DNA of 32,182 nt from Thermoguttaceae bacterium (lineage in GTDB: Bacteria > Planctomycetota > Planctomycetia > Pirellulales > Thermoguttaceae): assembly GCA_017550965.1 (NCBI GenBank), contig JAFZNK010000141.1, positions 1 to 32,182 on the forward strand, read 5' to 3'. The number at the start of each line of letters is the position of its first letter. Within the stretch, counting starts at the first letter, position 1. The translations under genes and the position numbers were made by a program. The notes under the pieces are model-generated. The model was not told the DNA's origin, did not search any database, and saw only the letters and a list, made by a program, of their open reading frames with translations. Below, one piece after another: positions 5,871-15,161 of the stretch.

Positions 5871-8800
5871 TTATTGTTTTAGCGACGACGTCAGGTCGTC
5901 GAGACTCTTAATCGAATCTCCGGTCAAAATTTTAATTCCGCGTTTCGTCGACGCGTCGAGCGCGCGCTTTATTCGCTCGGCCATACGAAGCGCATCTTCT
6001 TTTTTGCCGCGCAAGGCGTCGAGCCGCGCCCGGAGAAGAAGCAGTTCGTAATACGAACCGCGAAGCGTAAGGAGTCCGCGTCGGAGATTGAGTCTGCACT
6101 TTTGAAGCGCCTGGTCGACGATCTTCTCCGCGGCGCGCAAGTCGCCGAATCGTCGGCGTTCCAAAAACGCGAGCGCGCGCAAACGCAGACAATTGAGCCG
6201 CCAATTCAACTCGATCGAATCCATGTCGTCTTCGACTTCCTTAGCTTTCGCGGCGACGTTGAAGGCGCGTCTCGTCTCTCTAATCGCGTCGCTCCAGCGC
6301 CGCTCCCGAATCAATTCGTCGACCCAAATGAATCGACACGTCAATTCGACGGCGGAAGCCGGACCGTAAATCTGAGCGACTCTCGCGAAAACGTCGTTAA
6401 ACGCGGCGCTGCCCGCGCGCGGCCCCTCCAGTTCAAACGTCGACGCGGCCTTGTAAGCCATGAAGTAGAAACAGGCTTTGAATATCGCCGCGTCCATTTG
6501 AGAACCTTCGTCCTTCCACATTCCCCGAACGTCCGCGAGGAAATCATGGAAACGACGTTTCCACTCCTTGGGTTTCGACCAAAACGGAATCTTCTCCGCT
6601 TCGGTCGCTTCGGGCGATTCCCCCGATTCTTTCAGGAGAGCCTGAGAACCCTTTCGCTTTTTCCAGTTCTCGCAAAACCGTTCGAAACGATAGCGAATTC
6701 GACTTTTTCGAGGTTCAAAAATCGCCTTGACTTCCGGAATGTTCCGGGCAAGGTCAAGCCCCGTCTCGACCTCCTGAATCGACGACTTCAGCCGATCGCC
6801 CAGGAAGAAGTCGATCATGATCTCAAACGAAAGCGCCGCGACCAACTGCCGCGAGACGGCGTTTGCTTCCGGATCGTTCGCCAGCTTTTCCAACGGGAAC
6901 GTCCGCGACTTCAACTGACGGTAATGCTCCTCGAGTAATTCGACGACGTCTCTCGTCGCTTCTCTCGACTGCGTCAACTTCGAAAAACGAAGTCCGTATT
7001 CCGCCCGAAAGAAGTTGGCGTTGATGCGTTTAAAGACGAAAAAGCCGGGGTCTTCGCCGACGAGCGGTTTGCAGTAGTCTTTGAAATGATCGACAATTTG
7101 GCCCGCGCGGCGACAACAGCAACGCTTGACGCTCTCCCATTCCAAAACGGCGACCGACGCGCGCCAGAAATCGTTGGAGATTTCCAGACGCCCCGACGCG
7201 CTTAGCGAAAGATAATACCGCTCCGCCAATTTATAGCGTCGGGCGGCGACTTGTTTGTCCTGATCGTTTCCGCTGGAAAAGAGAAAACAAATTCCCTCGC
7301 ACAAAAGCGAAAAAGCGCTTGTCTGCGCCTGACCGCGCTCGAAAACAGTCGCGAGACGATCCAGCGATTTCCTGACCTGGTCGATCGCTTCGTTGTTTTG
7401 TCCCTCGGTTCGCGCGACGGCCGCAAATCGCGCGTACATTCTGGCGAAACGTTCGCCGACAATCGCGCGACGCCCCAACAGACTCTCTTCGTACGACAGC
7501 GAGTCTTTTAATTTGAAAAGAGCCCATTTCGCAGCGTCGACGCGACGCGCGTCGAGAGCGACGCTGGAAATCGATTCGTAGAAAAGACTTGTCGCAAGCA
7601 AAGCGGTCGGCGTCGGCTTCTTCGCGCGTTTTTCCAGCAGCTCCCCTTCGGCGCGAACAATTTCAAGCGCCTCGTCGTGACGGTCGAAACGTTCGAGCCA
7701 TTGATAGTAACGCGAATACGACGAAGCGACCCATACGGGATAATACGATTCGTCGGTCGACATGTTTTTCAACGCCAGGAGCGACTGAAGATACGCGTGT
7801 TCGGTCCGCGCTTTTAAATGCTCGTTCAGCGTTTGTCTAAATTCTTTATCCTCAGTAAGATTCGACTCGTCCGCCTCGGCGATAGCCGTCCAGTTCTGGC
7901 AAAACAGATCGAGCGCTTTGGCCTGAAGATCCCAAACGCGATACCCGCAACTCCAAAATAACGCGTCGCCGCGGTTCTCGCCCGAGTTCGCCGTTATTTT
8001 GGGTCGATAGTCGTCGAAAAGGCGCGCCGTCTCGTTGATCTCCACGATTCCAAGGACGGGCTCCGATATGTTCTCGTAGAAATCGGTCAACCGTTCAAGC
8101 GCCGTAAACAGCGTTTGACCAAATCGGAACTCTCCCTCAAAAACGCGGCGGCGAGCCAGACGCAAACAGTAATCGAGGTCGCAAAAAGCGGCCAAAGAGG
8201 CGGGATCGTCTTTCATTCGCTCCGTCACGACCCGATATCGTTTCCCGACAAACGCGTCGCGGTCGCCAGGTCGCGACAGAAGCTTCAATTTGGCGATTGA
8301 GAAAGGACCGTCGTTTTCGCCGGAAGTTTCGTCGGCTTCGGACGTTTCGCTCGGCTTAACCACGTTCCAATCGACGTATTTCCCGAACTCCGGACGCCAG
8401 TCGAAAACGGTCAAAAGTTCCGAACGAAACATTCGAACGTCGGCGACAAACGACTCGTATTCAATAAGAAAGGCGCGATTTCTGGGCAGCTCGTTCCCGT
8501 CGTCGTCAAAATCCCATTCGGACTCGACGTAAGAACGACGCACGCGCTCCGCGAAACGAAGCCATAACTTCGTCGCGCGAAATCTTTTTAAAGGATCGCC
8601 GTCCGCGCTGAAAAACATAATCGACTCGCGCGCCAAAAACGACAGTTCCTCGAAATAGCTCCAGCGTTTGTCGCGCAGCGCCGAGACCGCAAGACTAACC
8701 GCCGTTTTAACGTCGTCCGCCGCGACGTTTTCGTTTCCGTCTTTTAGCTCCAGCGGAGCCTTGCCGCGAAGAAGCCGAATGTAAAACTTTTTCGAATAAT

Positions 8801-11111
8801 CGTCAAGGCTCTCGGTCTCTAAATATCGTTCGCAAGCGTCTTTAGCGTTCCGAAAATCCGAAAGGGACGACGTTCCGAGTTCCGCGCCGCGAAAGACGAA
8901 CGCGCGAGCCAACATCACGAGCGAGTCAGGACTCGCGTCGTCGTCCGCTTCGGGAGCGGTCAGCATTTTGATCGACTCGTTAATCGCCGCCAAACTTTCG
9001 ATTTTCAAATTTGCCTGCGACAGGAAATTGGCGCGCAAATACAACATCTGCCCGTAGAAAGGCTTAATATGCCGTAATTCCTCGGGAGACAACGTGTTGA
9101 ACAAAAGATTCTGCTGAGCGCGCAACGTCGACAGGTACCGGCGCGCCCCCTGGCTCGCGCACATGACGTAAAGGAGCGAATTGATTATCGTCGCCTGAAT
9201 GATCGGATCGTAGTCGTCGTCCTTTTTGGCCGCAAGCGAAAGAAATTCGACCGACTTTTCCAAATCGCGCGCGACAAGCGCGTAACGCCTCATGTGGTAA
9301 TAGATCGTGGCGCGTCGGCAAAGCGCGGTCGTCATATGCGAATACGCCAAAACGCGGCGCGGAGTCAGGGAATCGTACGTCAAAAACTGTTCGAGCGTCG
9401 CAATCGCGCGATCCAGCAAAGCGATCGCGTCTTCGTGTTTGCCGTGTTGCGCAAACACGTCGGCCCTTACTTCCAGAAGTTGCGTCAACGGACCGAAATA
9501 AGAGTCTTCGTCCAGCGTGTGAAGACGTTCTTCTCCTTCGATCGCTTCTTCAAGAACGCGATCCGATTCGTCTTCGGCGCCGATTTGGCGCAACGCCGAA
9601 CTCAATCGGAACATATAGTTGACTTTTTGAGCGAGAAAAATCTCCTGATCGGCGTATTTGTCGAACGTTTCAATCGCGACGCGATACGCGTCGATCGCCT
9701 TGCGTTCGTCGCCGATAGACATATAAGTCTCGCCCATGAGCGCGTACGTCGCCCCCAGCGAGGGGATCGTCTCGTCGACGCCCGAATCGGTCAGTTCCTC
9801 GAAAAGAGCCTTCGCTTCAAACAGAGACGCGAGCGCCGCGGAATCGCTCCCGGACTCTTTTAAACAGCTCGCGCGCACCTGCCACGCCGTCGCTAAGAGG
9901 CGACGAGTCTTCGGATTGGGATCGTCGTCCGCCCACTGGCGAATCCAATTGAGCGCTCTGTTGGCGACGTCGATCGGCGGCCGCAAATTGTTTCGCAAGT
10001 AGAAGACGGCGCGCTGCAAAAGAACCTGCGCGTATAATTCGTCTTTTGAATCGTCGTAAAAAGGCTGATCGGCTTCGGCGTCGCCGGGCGACTCGTTCAA
10101 CAACGCTTCGATTTCGTCCAACGCGTCAAAAGCGATTTTTTGTTCGTCCGCGCGCGCTTCGGAAACGCGTTGCATAAGTTCGCGAATAAGCTCGTCGCGA
10201 GATTCGACGTCTCCGTTTTCAACGCGTTTGCGCAAATAGTCAATCGCCTCTTCCGGCGAGGTCGTCGGCGAGTTGAGAAAATCGAAATCAATTTCGTCGT
10301 CGTACTCCAACTCGAGCGAATAATCGGATTCGTCGCCGCCCTCGTCGCTTCCGTCGCCGTTGAAGAGCAGGTCCAGTTCGTCGTCGCTGATCGTCGCGTC
10401 CCAGTCGTCGTTTTTCGGCGCGTCTTTCTTTTTGCGCCAACGACGCGGGGCGTCGGGATCGTCTTCGACGGGCGCGTCGGGATCGGGCAATTCGGGGTAG
10501 TTGCGATTGCGAAAGAATTTCCCGTAAAAGCGCGACGTCGGCTTGGGACGAGGCTGGTCCTGCACTTCGTCGTCGCTCTCTTCGCGATCGTTCCATTTTC
10601 TGTCGCGAGGGTCGAGGGGTTGTTCTTCTTCCTCGTCGTCGTCTTTCCAACCTTCGTCGTCGCGAGCGTCTTCGTCCGACTCAAAACGCGTTTCGTCGGA
10701 ATCGTCTTCGTAATTCCAGTAGTCCTCCGGCCACGTAAAACCGCCGTTGATCGTCCCGCCACCCGGACGCGTTTGTCTCCTGGGGGGACGATCCTGCTTC
10801 GCTTCCCGAGCGTCGTTTTCAGACGGACTTTTCGCGTCGTCAGACGGAGCCGACTCGTTCGACTCCCCCTGCCCTTCGTTGACGCCGTCGTCTTTCTTTT
10901 CGTCCTTTTTCGAGGCGCGTTGATCAACCGCGTAAGAAACAAGGTTGACAAAAGCGCGCACGGACGACGCGAGACGCTCTTTAATCTCTTCTTTGTCGGC
11001 GTTTGATTCGCCCAAGACGGCCAATACTCCGACGAGGCTAAACGCGAGGATCGCGAACCACGAGTCGGAAATCAACTGCAGGCTTAAATCTCCTACCGTT
11101 TCGTATATCAT
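5871..11111 (-). CDS. Giant single-TM protein with acidic linker and helical (TPR-like) repeats, 1746 aa
   Basis: I cannot name this protein. The start is placed at the ATG at 11111 (MIYETVGDLS), with a weak AGAGAAG upstream; a TTG 15 bases earlier has no ribosome site. Residues 18-34 form one hydrophobic helix (WFAILAFSLVGVLAVLG) with no signal-peptidase site. Residues 70-290 are a highly acidic, low-complexity, probably disordered linker with runs of Asp and Glu. The remaining 1450 residues are almost wholly helical and contain TPR-like units, for example TYALMGETYMSIGDERKAI and ADVFAQHGKHEDAIALLDRA. No enzyme motif is seen. The likely role is a membrane-tethered protein scaffold, with the helix as anchor. 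It follows an MnmE-like GTPase gene by 83 bases and probably shares its transcript. The reading frame is intact, with no sign of frameshift. Confidence 0.9.
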   Translation of the reverse strand: MIYETVGDLSLQLISDSWFAILAFSLVGVLAVLGESNADKEEIKERLASSVRAFVNLVSYAVDQRASKKDEKKDDGVNEGQGESNESAPSDDAKSPSENDAREAKQDRPPRRQTRPGGGTINGGFTWPEDYWNYEDDSDETRFESDEDARDDEGWKDDDEEEEQPLDPRDRKWNDREESDDEVQDQPRPKPTSRFYGKFFRNRNYPELPDPDAPVEDDPDAPRRWRKKKDAPKNDDWDATISDDELDLLFNGDGSDEGGDESDYSLELEYDDEIDFDFLNSPTTSPEEAIDYLRKRVENGDVESRDELIRELMQRVSEARADEQKIAFDALDEIEALLNESPGDAEADQPFYDDSKDELYAQVLLQRAVFYLRNNLRPPIDVANRALNWIRQWADDDPNPKTRRLLATAWQVRASCLKESGSDSAALASLFEAKALFEELTDSGVDETIPSLGATYALMGETYMSIGDERKAIDAYRVAIETFDKYADQEIFLAQKVNYMFRLSSALRQIGAEDESDRVLEEAIEGEERLHTLDEDSYFGPLTQLLEVRADVFAQHGKHEDAIALLDRAIATLEQFLTYDSLTPRRVLAYSHMTTALCRRATIYYHMRRYALVARDLEKSVEFLSLAAKKDDDYDPIIQATIINSLLYVMCASQGARRYLSTLRAQQNLLFNTLSPEELRHIKPFYGQMLYLRANFLSQANLKIESLAAINESIKMLTAPEADDDASPDSLVMLARAFVFRGAELGTSSLSDFRNAKDACERYLETESLDDYSKKFYIRLLRGKAPLELKDGNENVAADDVKTAVSLAVSALRDKRWSYFEELSFLARESIMFFSADGDPLKRFRATKLWLRFAERVRRSYVESEWDFDDDGNELPRNRAFLIEYESFVADVRMFRSELLTVFDWRPEFGKYVDWNVVKPSETSEADETSGENDGPFSIAKLKLLSRPGDRDAFVGKRYRVVTERMKDDPASLAAFCDLDYCLRLARRRVFEGEFRFGQTLFTALERLTDFYENISEPVLGIVEINETARLFDDYRPKITANSGENRGDALFWSCGYRVWDLQAKALDLFCQNWTAIAEADESNLTEDKEFRQTLNEHLKARTEHAYLQSLLALKNMSTDESYYPVWVASSYSRYYQWLERFDRHDEALEIVRAEGELLEKRAKKPTPTALLATSLFYESISSVALDARRVDAAKWALFKLKDSLSYEESLLGRRAIVGERFARMYARFAAVARTEGQNNEAIDQVRKSLDRLATVFERGQAQTSAFSLLCEGICFLFSSGNDQDKQVAARRYKLAERYYLSLSASGRLEISNDFWRASVAVLEWESVKRCCCRRAGQIVDHFKDYCKPLVGEDPGFFVFKRINANFFRAEYGLRFSKLTQSREATRDVVELLEEHYRQLKSRTFPLEKLANDPEANAVSRQLVAALSFEIMIDFFLGDRLKSSIQEVETGLDLARNIPEVKAIFEPRKSRIRYRFERFCENWKKRKGSQALLKESGESPEATEAEKIPFWSKPKEWKRRFHDFLADVRGMWKDEGSQMDAAIFKACFYFMAYKAASTFELEGPRAGSAAFNDVFARVAQIYGPASAVELTCRFIWVDELIRERRWSDAIRETRRAFNVAAKAKEVEDDMDSIELNWRLNCLRLRALAFLERRRFGDLRAAEKIVDQALQKCRLNLRRGLLTLRGSYYELLLLRARLDALRGKKEDALRMAERIKRALDASTKRGIKILTGDSIKSLDDLTSSLKQ

Positions 11112-11132
11112 ATTCTTCTCTTGCAACTAATC

Positions 11133-11147
11133 GGCGATCGAATCGCC
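11133..11147. other. Small perfect hairpin between the GTPase and giant-protein genes
   Basis: GGCGAT (11133-11138) and ATCGCC (11142-11147) pair around a 3-base loop in the 83-base gap. There is no T run on the minus strand, so it is not a clear terminator; it could stabilise or process the mRNA. Evidence is the sequence symmetry alone. Confidence 0.3.
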
Positions 11148-11194
11148 TTTCAACCTGGTCTCATTGCCGAAATCAATCGGCGCGTTTCCCCGTG

Positions 11195-12529
11195 TCAATC
11201 GTTTAACTTCTTATATGTCAATAAATTACTTCGCAGTTCATTTAAATAGTCTATTTGTCGCGACGACCAAACGGCGGGCCCCCGTCCCGGCGTCTCGGCT
11301 CCAAAAACGGCTCGTACCAGCGCCGAAGAAAGCTCCTCGAATCCGACAAGCGTCTTAGCGCTGACCTTAATCGCGTCCGACGCGCCTTCCCCTTTCCAGG
11401 CGTCGTCCCATTCCGACTCGGGAAGATCCGTCTTGTTCAAAACGACCAAACTCTTCGACGCGACGTTGGCCAAACCCTCGTCGAGGAACCGCGCGAAGAG
11501 CGCGTCTTGTTCCGCCCGACTTCGCGCGACGTCGTATATTTTCAGGACGACGTCCGCTTCCTGCGCGTTTTCCGACGCCAGACGCACGCCGATCCGTTCG
11601 ATTTCGTCGCCCGTCTCGCGGATCCCAGCCGCGTCGATCAGGCGGAAATTCCATCCGTCGATCACAATCGGCGCGTCGACAAGATCGCGCGTCGTGCCCA
11701 ACGTCGGCGAAACGACCGCGCGCTCGTATCCAAGAGCCGCGTTGAGCAAACTGCTCTTGCCGACGTTCGGCGCCCCGAGAAGCGCCGCCTTAATCGGCGA
11801 ACAAAGCCGACGTCCCCACGTCCCGCGCGACAAAACGCTATCGATTTGGGCGACCAGCGCGTCGACGTCGGGCGATTTTCCGTCCGCGCGGCTCAATTCG
11901 CGCGTAAACGACTCGAAAAAATCGCGCCACAACGCGCGTTGACGAATCGCAAGTTTCGCGATCGGTTCGGTCGTCGCCTGCGCGATCAACTCGTCGGCGG
12001 CCGAGTAAAAAAGCGCGTCGATCGGATCGGCGAGTCGTTCGTTGAATCGATCGTCGAAGAACCCCCGTTCTTCGAAAACGACGGCGCGCTCCCAATCGTC
12101 GCCGGAAATCTCGACGGCGCCGCGTTCGACAAAGTAGTTCGTCAGTCGGGAGGAAATAAGAGCGCCCCCGTGGCAATTAAGTTCCAGCGAATTCGCCGTG
12201 CGACGACGCAAGACGATCTCTTCCGAAGCGCCTCCAAGTTCGTCGAATCGAAACAAACCGAAATAGGGGCGTTTCGCGCTCTGAGGCGTCCACGCGTCAA
12301 ATTCGCGACGAACGCCGTCCGCGCGACTCCAACGTTCCTGGAGAAGCGCTTGCGCCCGCGGGCCTCGAACGCCGACGCACGCGACCGCGCCGCGACCGAT
12401 CGACGTCAGTCGCGCGACCTCGAATCGATCGCGCCGATTCTCAATCTCGTCGGGTTTCGACCTGGGAAAAATCGAAGCGACGCGCGTTTCGTTCAGGGAA
12501 AGATTTCCGTCTTCTCGAATATCGGCCAA
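11195..12529 (-). CDS. MnmE/TrmE-like tRNA modification GTPase, C-terminus truncated
   Basis: A 444-residue protein laid out like MnmE, which with MnmG modifies wobble uridines of tRNA. The N-terminal folate-binding-like part includes VARLTSIGRGAVACVGVRG and ELNCHGGALISSRLT. A central helical part follows, then a G domain: P-loop GAPNVGKSS, switch GTTRD, DAAG in place of the usual DTAG, and NKTD. The family ends in a long helical segment with the catalytic Cys in a CIGK motif. Here the frame stops soon after the G domain (SSRQIDYLNELRSNLL...), and the 83 bases beyond contain no continuation, so that motif is missing. Start is a TTG with AAGGA upstream that overlaps the stop of the preceding gene. 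It may be a divergent planctomycete form or a paralog without MnmE activity. Confidence 0.85.
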   Translation of the reverse strand: MADIREDGNLSLNETRVASIFPRSKPDEIENRRDRFEVARLTSIGRGAVACVGVRGPRAQALLQERWSRADGVRREFDAWTPQSAKRPYFGLFRFDELGGASEEIVLRRRTANSLELNCHGGALISSRLTNYFVERGAVEISGDDWERAVVFEERGFFDDRFNERLADPIDALFYSAADELIAQATTEPIAKLAIRQRALWRDFFESFTRELSRADGKSPDVDALVAQIDSVLSRGTWGRRLCSPIKAALLGAPNVGKSSLLNAALGYERAVVSPTLGTTRDLVDAPIVIDGWNFRLIDAAGIRETGDEIERIGVRLASENAQEADVVLKIYDVARSRAEQDALFARFLDEGLANVASKSLVVLNKTDLPESEWDDAWKGEGASDAIKVSAKTLVGFEELSSALVRAVFGAETPGRGPAVWSSRQIDYLNELRSNLLTYKKLND

Positions 12530-12534
12530 CGACG

Positions 12535-13620
12535 TTATTCCTTGCTTTCGTCAGATTCCGACGAGGGAGCGTCTTCGGTTCCGGCGACGACCGGCGCGCC
12601 TTTGACGTCGTGAAGGATCTGACTCAACTGCCTCGGTTTACGCCCCTGAAGATCCAAAACGCACGAATCGTAAGGCGTTCCGTCGACGCTGCGCCTCAGC
12701 GCGATATAAATCGCGTTCGCGTAGACGACGCACGAACAACACGCGTAAACGATCGGAAGCAGAATCAGCGTCATGCGCCAAAACATGACCCAGCGTCCGT
12801 CCAGAACGGCGCCGTACGCGGACTCGTAGAGAACCAGGCTCAACTCGGCGAGCAGTTCGACCACGACAAAGCCGACGCACGTTAAAATCGCCGAAAAGAA
12901 CGCGTACATGATCAAAAAAAGGAACCGCTGCGTCACGTACGAAATCCCGCGCGACGTCGCGTCGAAACAATCGCTGTTTTCCGTCGCAATCGCCGTTACC
13001 GCAAACGGAAAAGCAAGCGCGGTAATAAGAAACAGCGCCCCCAAAAGGAGGAACGCGCCCGCGAAAAGAGGCGCGGCAATTTGCCCCAACGCGCCCAATT
13101 TCAATGCCGCGAACGCGCAAACCCAAAGCGCGAAAAGCGCGCCTAACGGCAAAAGGCCGGGCAAGATCAGCGATCGAAACTTCTTTAGCGCAAAGAGCGA
13201 GGACGCTAGCGTGGACGATCGCGCCGAACTCGTCAGCCTGACGACGGTCGAACGCGAAAACGCAAGCGCAAACCAGGCGGCGACGACCAGGCCGATCAGC
13301 GCGCCCTGCCAAAAGAGAAGCGGTCCTTCTCCGTCGCGCGTTATTTGAAACGGCGTGAAGTACGGAAAACAATAAGTCAACAGACTCGCAAACTCCGAGT
13401 CGTACGGAAGCCAGACGTCTCCGCACAGCTCCAGCGTCCCCGAGTAGGGACGAAATCCCGTCGACGTCGCGCACAGCGCCGCAAGGACGGAGCCAAGGAA
13501 TAAAAACGTCGGCTTAAACGTCCGTGAAAACGCGCGAAATAAGATCGTCGGAGGAACCAACGTTTGCCAATCGATTCGTCGAATCGTTCCCTCGTCAATA
13601 TCGGTAATTCTCTTCATCAT
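12535..13620 (-). CDS. Polytopic membrane protein, unknown function (361 aa)
   Basis: I do not recognise a named family. The protein has a cytoplasmic-looking N-terminus (ITDIDEGTIRRIDWQTLVPP) and about six hydrophobic segments, near residues 37-52, 103-122, 150-172, 180-215, 235-262 and 282-305. It ends in a polar tail with DLQGRKPRQLSQILHDVKG and an acidic Ser/Glu end. The segment ENSDCFDATSRGISYVTQR between helices looks like a conserved loop. Two adjacent ATG codons (13620 and 13617) could start it; the second has the better spacing to GGAG. A promoter lies at 13703-13730. The MnmE-like GTPase follows after 5 bases and the giant repeat protein after that, so the three are probably one operon. 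No catalytic motif is visible; transporter or membrane assembly roles are open. Confidence 0.85.
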   Translation of the reverse strand: MMKRITDIDEGTIRRIDWQTLVPPTILFRAFSRTFKPTFLFLGSVLAALCATSTGFRPYSGTLELCGDVWLPYDSEFASLLTYCFPYFTPFQITRDGEGPLLFWQGALIGLVVAAWFALAFSRSTVVRLTSSARSSTLASSLFALKKFRSLILPGLLPLGALFALWVCAFAALKLGALGQIAAPLFAGAFLLLGALFLITALAFPFAVTAIATENSDCFDATSRGISYVTQRFLFLIMYAFFSAILTCVGFVVVELLAELSLVLYESAYGAVLDGRWVMFWRMTLILLPIVYACCSCVVYANAIYIALRRSVDGTPYDSCVLDLQGRKPRQLSQILHDVKGAPVVAGTEDAPSSESDESKE

Positions 13621-13702
13621 TAATCTCCGCGGCGCGGCTGCGGCGCGCGCTCAAACGTCTGCGAGGCGCCGCTGAAACCGCAAGCGATAAACCGCTATTG
13701 TC

Positions 13703-13730
13703 ATTGTATACGAGAGCGAAAAAATATCAA
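13703..13730 (-). promoter_or_regulatory. Promoter for the membrane protein-GTPase-giant protein operon
   Basis: On the minus strand TTGATA (complement 13725-13730) and TACAAT (complement 13703-13708) are 16 bases apart, each one or two changes from consensus. The start of transcription would fall near 13696, about 75 bases before the ATG at 13620. Confidence 0.6.
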
Positions 13731-13762
13731 GAAAAGAACGGCGTTTCAAGCGTGAGAATCGC

Positions 13763-13800
13763 AAAAAAAAGCCGATTGACAAGAGAAAAAATCAATCGGC
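13763..13800 (-). terminator. Strong rho-independent terminator of the dnaJ-grpE-fmdB-yacG unit
   Basis: On the minus strand GCCGATTGA pairs perfectly with TCAATCGGC (13792-13800 with 13771-13779) around a 12-base loop and is followed by eight T (complement 13763-13770). It lies 28 bases after the yacG stop. Confidence 0.93.
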
Positions 13801-13827
13801 GAAAAAACGAGAAAAAACGTCGAAATT

Positions 13828-14040
13828 CTAGTCGGCGCGTCGATCGTCGCCCGGTTTGTCGTCGGAAGAATCGACGCCCGCGATTTGCTCCTCCAATTTG
13901 TCTAAATCGACCGATTCAAGCGCGTACTCTTCGCCCATCCAACGCTTCAAATCGATCGACTTACAACGCGGCGAACAAAACGGAAGCGCCGCCTTCGGAT
14001 CGTCTTTGGAAAACTCCTTGTCGCATATGGGGCAACGCAT
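13828..14040 (-). CDS. yacG: YacG-like zinc-binding protein (DNA gyrase inhibitor family)
   Basis: A 70-residue protein with the four-cysteine zinc site of YacG: CPIC (3-6) and CSPRC (22-26), followed by the family hallmark KSIDLKRWMGEEYAL. E. coli YacG binds GyrB and inhibits gyrase; whether this homolog does so is unknown. An acidic tail of about 25 residues (EEQIAGVDSSDDKPGDD) follows the fold. AGAGG lies 7 bases before the ATG. It is the last gene of the dnaJ-grpE-fmdB-yacG run, 14 bases after fmdB and just before a strong terminator. Confidence 0.9.
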   Translation of the reverse strand: MRCPICDKEFSKDDPKAALPFCSPRCKSIDLKRWMGEEYALESVDLDKLEEQIAGVDSSDDKPGDDRRAD

Positions 14041-14054
14041 GCTCGAACCTCTCG

Positions 14055-14387
14055 CTACTTCTTCTCTTTTTTGGCGCTCGACTTCTCCGATTTTTTCGGC
14101 TTTTCGCTCGGCTTCTCCGATTTCTTGGCGTCGGAGGACGACTCCGCGCTTTTCGATTCCGAAGATTCGCCCGAGCCCTGAGAAACGCTCGCCTCCGACG
14201 GGCTCGACTTATAGTCGGTGCAGTAAAAACCGTGACCTTTGAAAATAATCCCCGCGCCTTCGCTGATTAAGCGGCGAAGTTTTTTCGCGCCGCATTCGGG
14301 GCAAATCTCCGCGGGTTTCGCGGACATCGAATGAAAAATCTCGACGTCTTTACCGCAGCCGTCGCAATGATATTCGTATGTTGGCAT
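14055..14387 (-). CDS. FmdB-type zinc ribbon protein with Ser/Lys-rich tail
   Basis: The first 60 residues match the FmdB / CxxC-CxxC-SSSS family: MPTYEYHCDGCGK (Cys8, Cys11), FHSMSAKPAEICPECG (Cys29, Cys32), LRRLISEGAGIIFKGHGFYCTDYK. The paired CxxC motifs should bind zinc. The last 50 residues are a low-complexity Ser/Lys/Glu tail, which is usual in the family. FmdB was first named as a regulator of an amide-degradation operon, but most members have no proven role. It lies between grpE and yacG in a chaperone operon, which hints at a link to protein or nucleic-acid quality control; that is inference. Confidence 0.92.
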   Translation of the reverse strand: MPTYEYHCDGCGKDVEIFHSMSAKPAEICPECGAKKLRRLISEGAGIIFKGHGFYCTDYKSSPSEASVSQGSGESSESKSAESSSDAKKSEKPSEKPKKSEKSSAKKEKK

Positions 14388-14463
14388 TGAAGAGCCTTCT
14401 GTTGAGACGAGGGCGGAACGGGCCGCGCCTCGACTTGAAATCGCGCTTGCGCGCGTTAAAACC

Positions 14464-15075
14464 TCACTGTTCGTTTTCCTCTTTCGGCTCCGCCTTGGGA
14501 ACGGGCGAAGCGAGCACGACTTGCGCCGCGCGCACGACCCGATCGTGCATCGTGAATCCGGCTTTCAATTCGACGACGACCGTATTGGGCGGAAACTCTT
14601 CGGAAGGAACAAAAGCGACCGATTCGTGGAACTTCGGATCGAACGGCTGATGAAGCGCCTCGATCTTATTGATCCCGTTTTTCGACAGAACTTTCAGAAA
14701 TTCCTCGTGAACCATCTTCACGCCGTCGACGACCGCCTGACCGTTTTTGTCGGGCTCCTGAATGCTTAGCGCGAGACCGAGATTGTCCCACAAAGGCAGC
14801 ATGTCGCGCGCCAGGTCGACGCCCGCGTATTTGCGCTCTTCCTGAGCCAGACGATTCGTTCGGTTTCGGAAATTCTCCAACTCGGCCAAAGCGCGCAGCG
14901 CGCGGTCTTTGGCGGCGTCAAGCTCCGCTTTGAGCTTCTCGTATTCGGCGGCGGGAATCGTTACGACTTGTTCGCCGGACTCCTGTTCCGAAGAGGCCTG
15001 GTCCGCGATCTCTTTCGCGAGCGCGTCGACGTCTTCTTCAAAAATAGGATCGTCTTCCTTCGATTTATCTCGCAT
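14464..15075 (-). CDS. grpE: Nucleotide exchange factor GrpE
   Basis: A 203-residue GrpE, which releases ADP from DnaK. A poorly conserved acidic N-terminus is followed by the long coiled-coil dimer helix (EYEKLKAELDAAKDRALRAL, then ELENFRNRTNRLAQEERKYA). The C-terminal beta domain includes MVHEEFLKVLSKNGI, FDPKFHESVAF, PNTVVVELKAGFTMHDRVVRAAQVVLA. Length and order match the family. GAGGAA lies four bases before the ATG. It follows dnaJ on the same strand by 86 bases. No dnaK is present in the window, so its partner must be elsewhere. Confidence 0.97.
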   Translation of the reverse strand: MRDKSKEDDPIFEEDVDALAKEIADQASSEQESGEQVVTIPAAEYEKLKAELDAAKDRALRALAELENFRNRTNRLAQEERKYAGVDLARDMLPLWDNLGLALSIQEPDKNGQAVVDGVKMVHEEFLKVLSKNGINKIEALHQPFDPKFHESVAFVPSEEFPPNTVVVELKAGFTMHDRVVRAAQVVLASPVPKAEPKEENEQ

Positions 15076-15161
15076 ATTCTTCCTCAGACGTTCTTAAAAA
15101 CTGCGTCGTCTCGTTAGCTGAAAACGTTAATCAACGGGTATGTAAAAAACAACGGCGCGAA

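Noticed and set aside
11255..12613. 452-codon plus-strand frame over the MnmE-like gene
   Set aside because: Basic, repetitive translation opposite a clear GTPase domain; a shadow frame.
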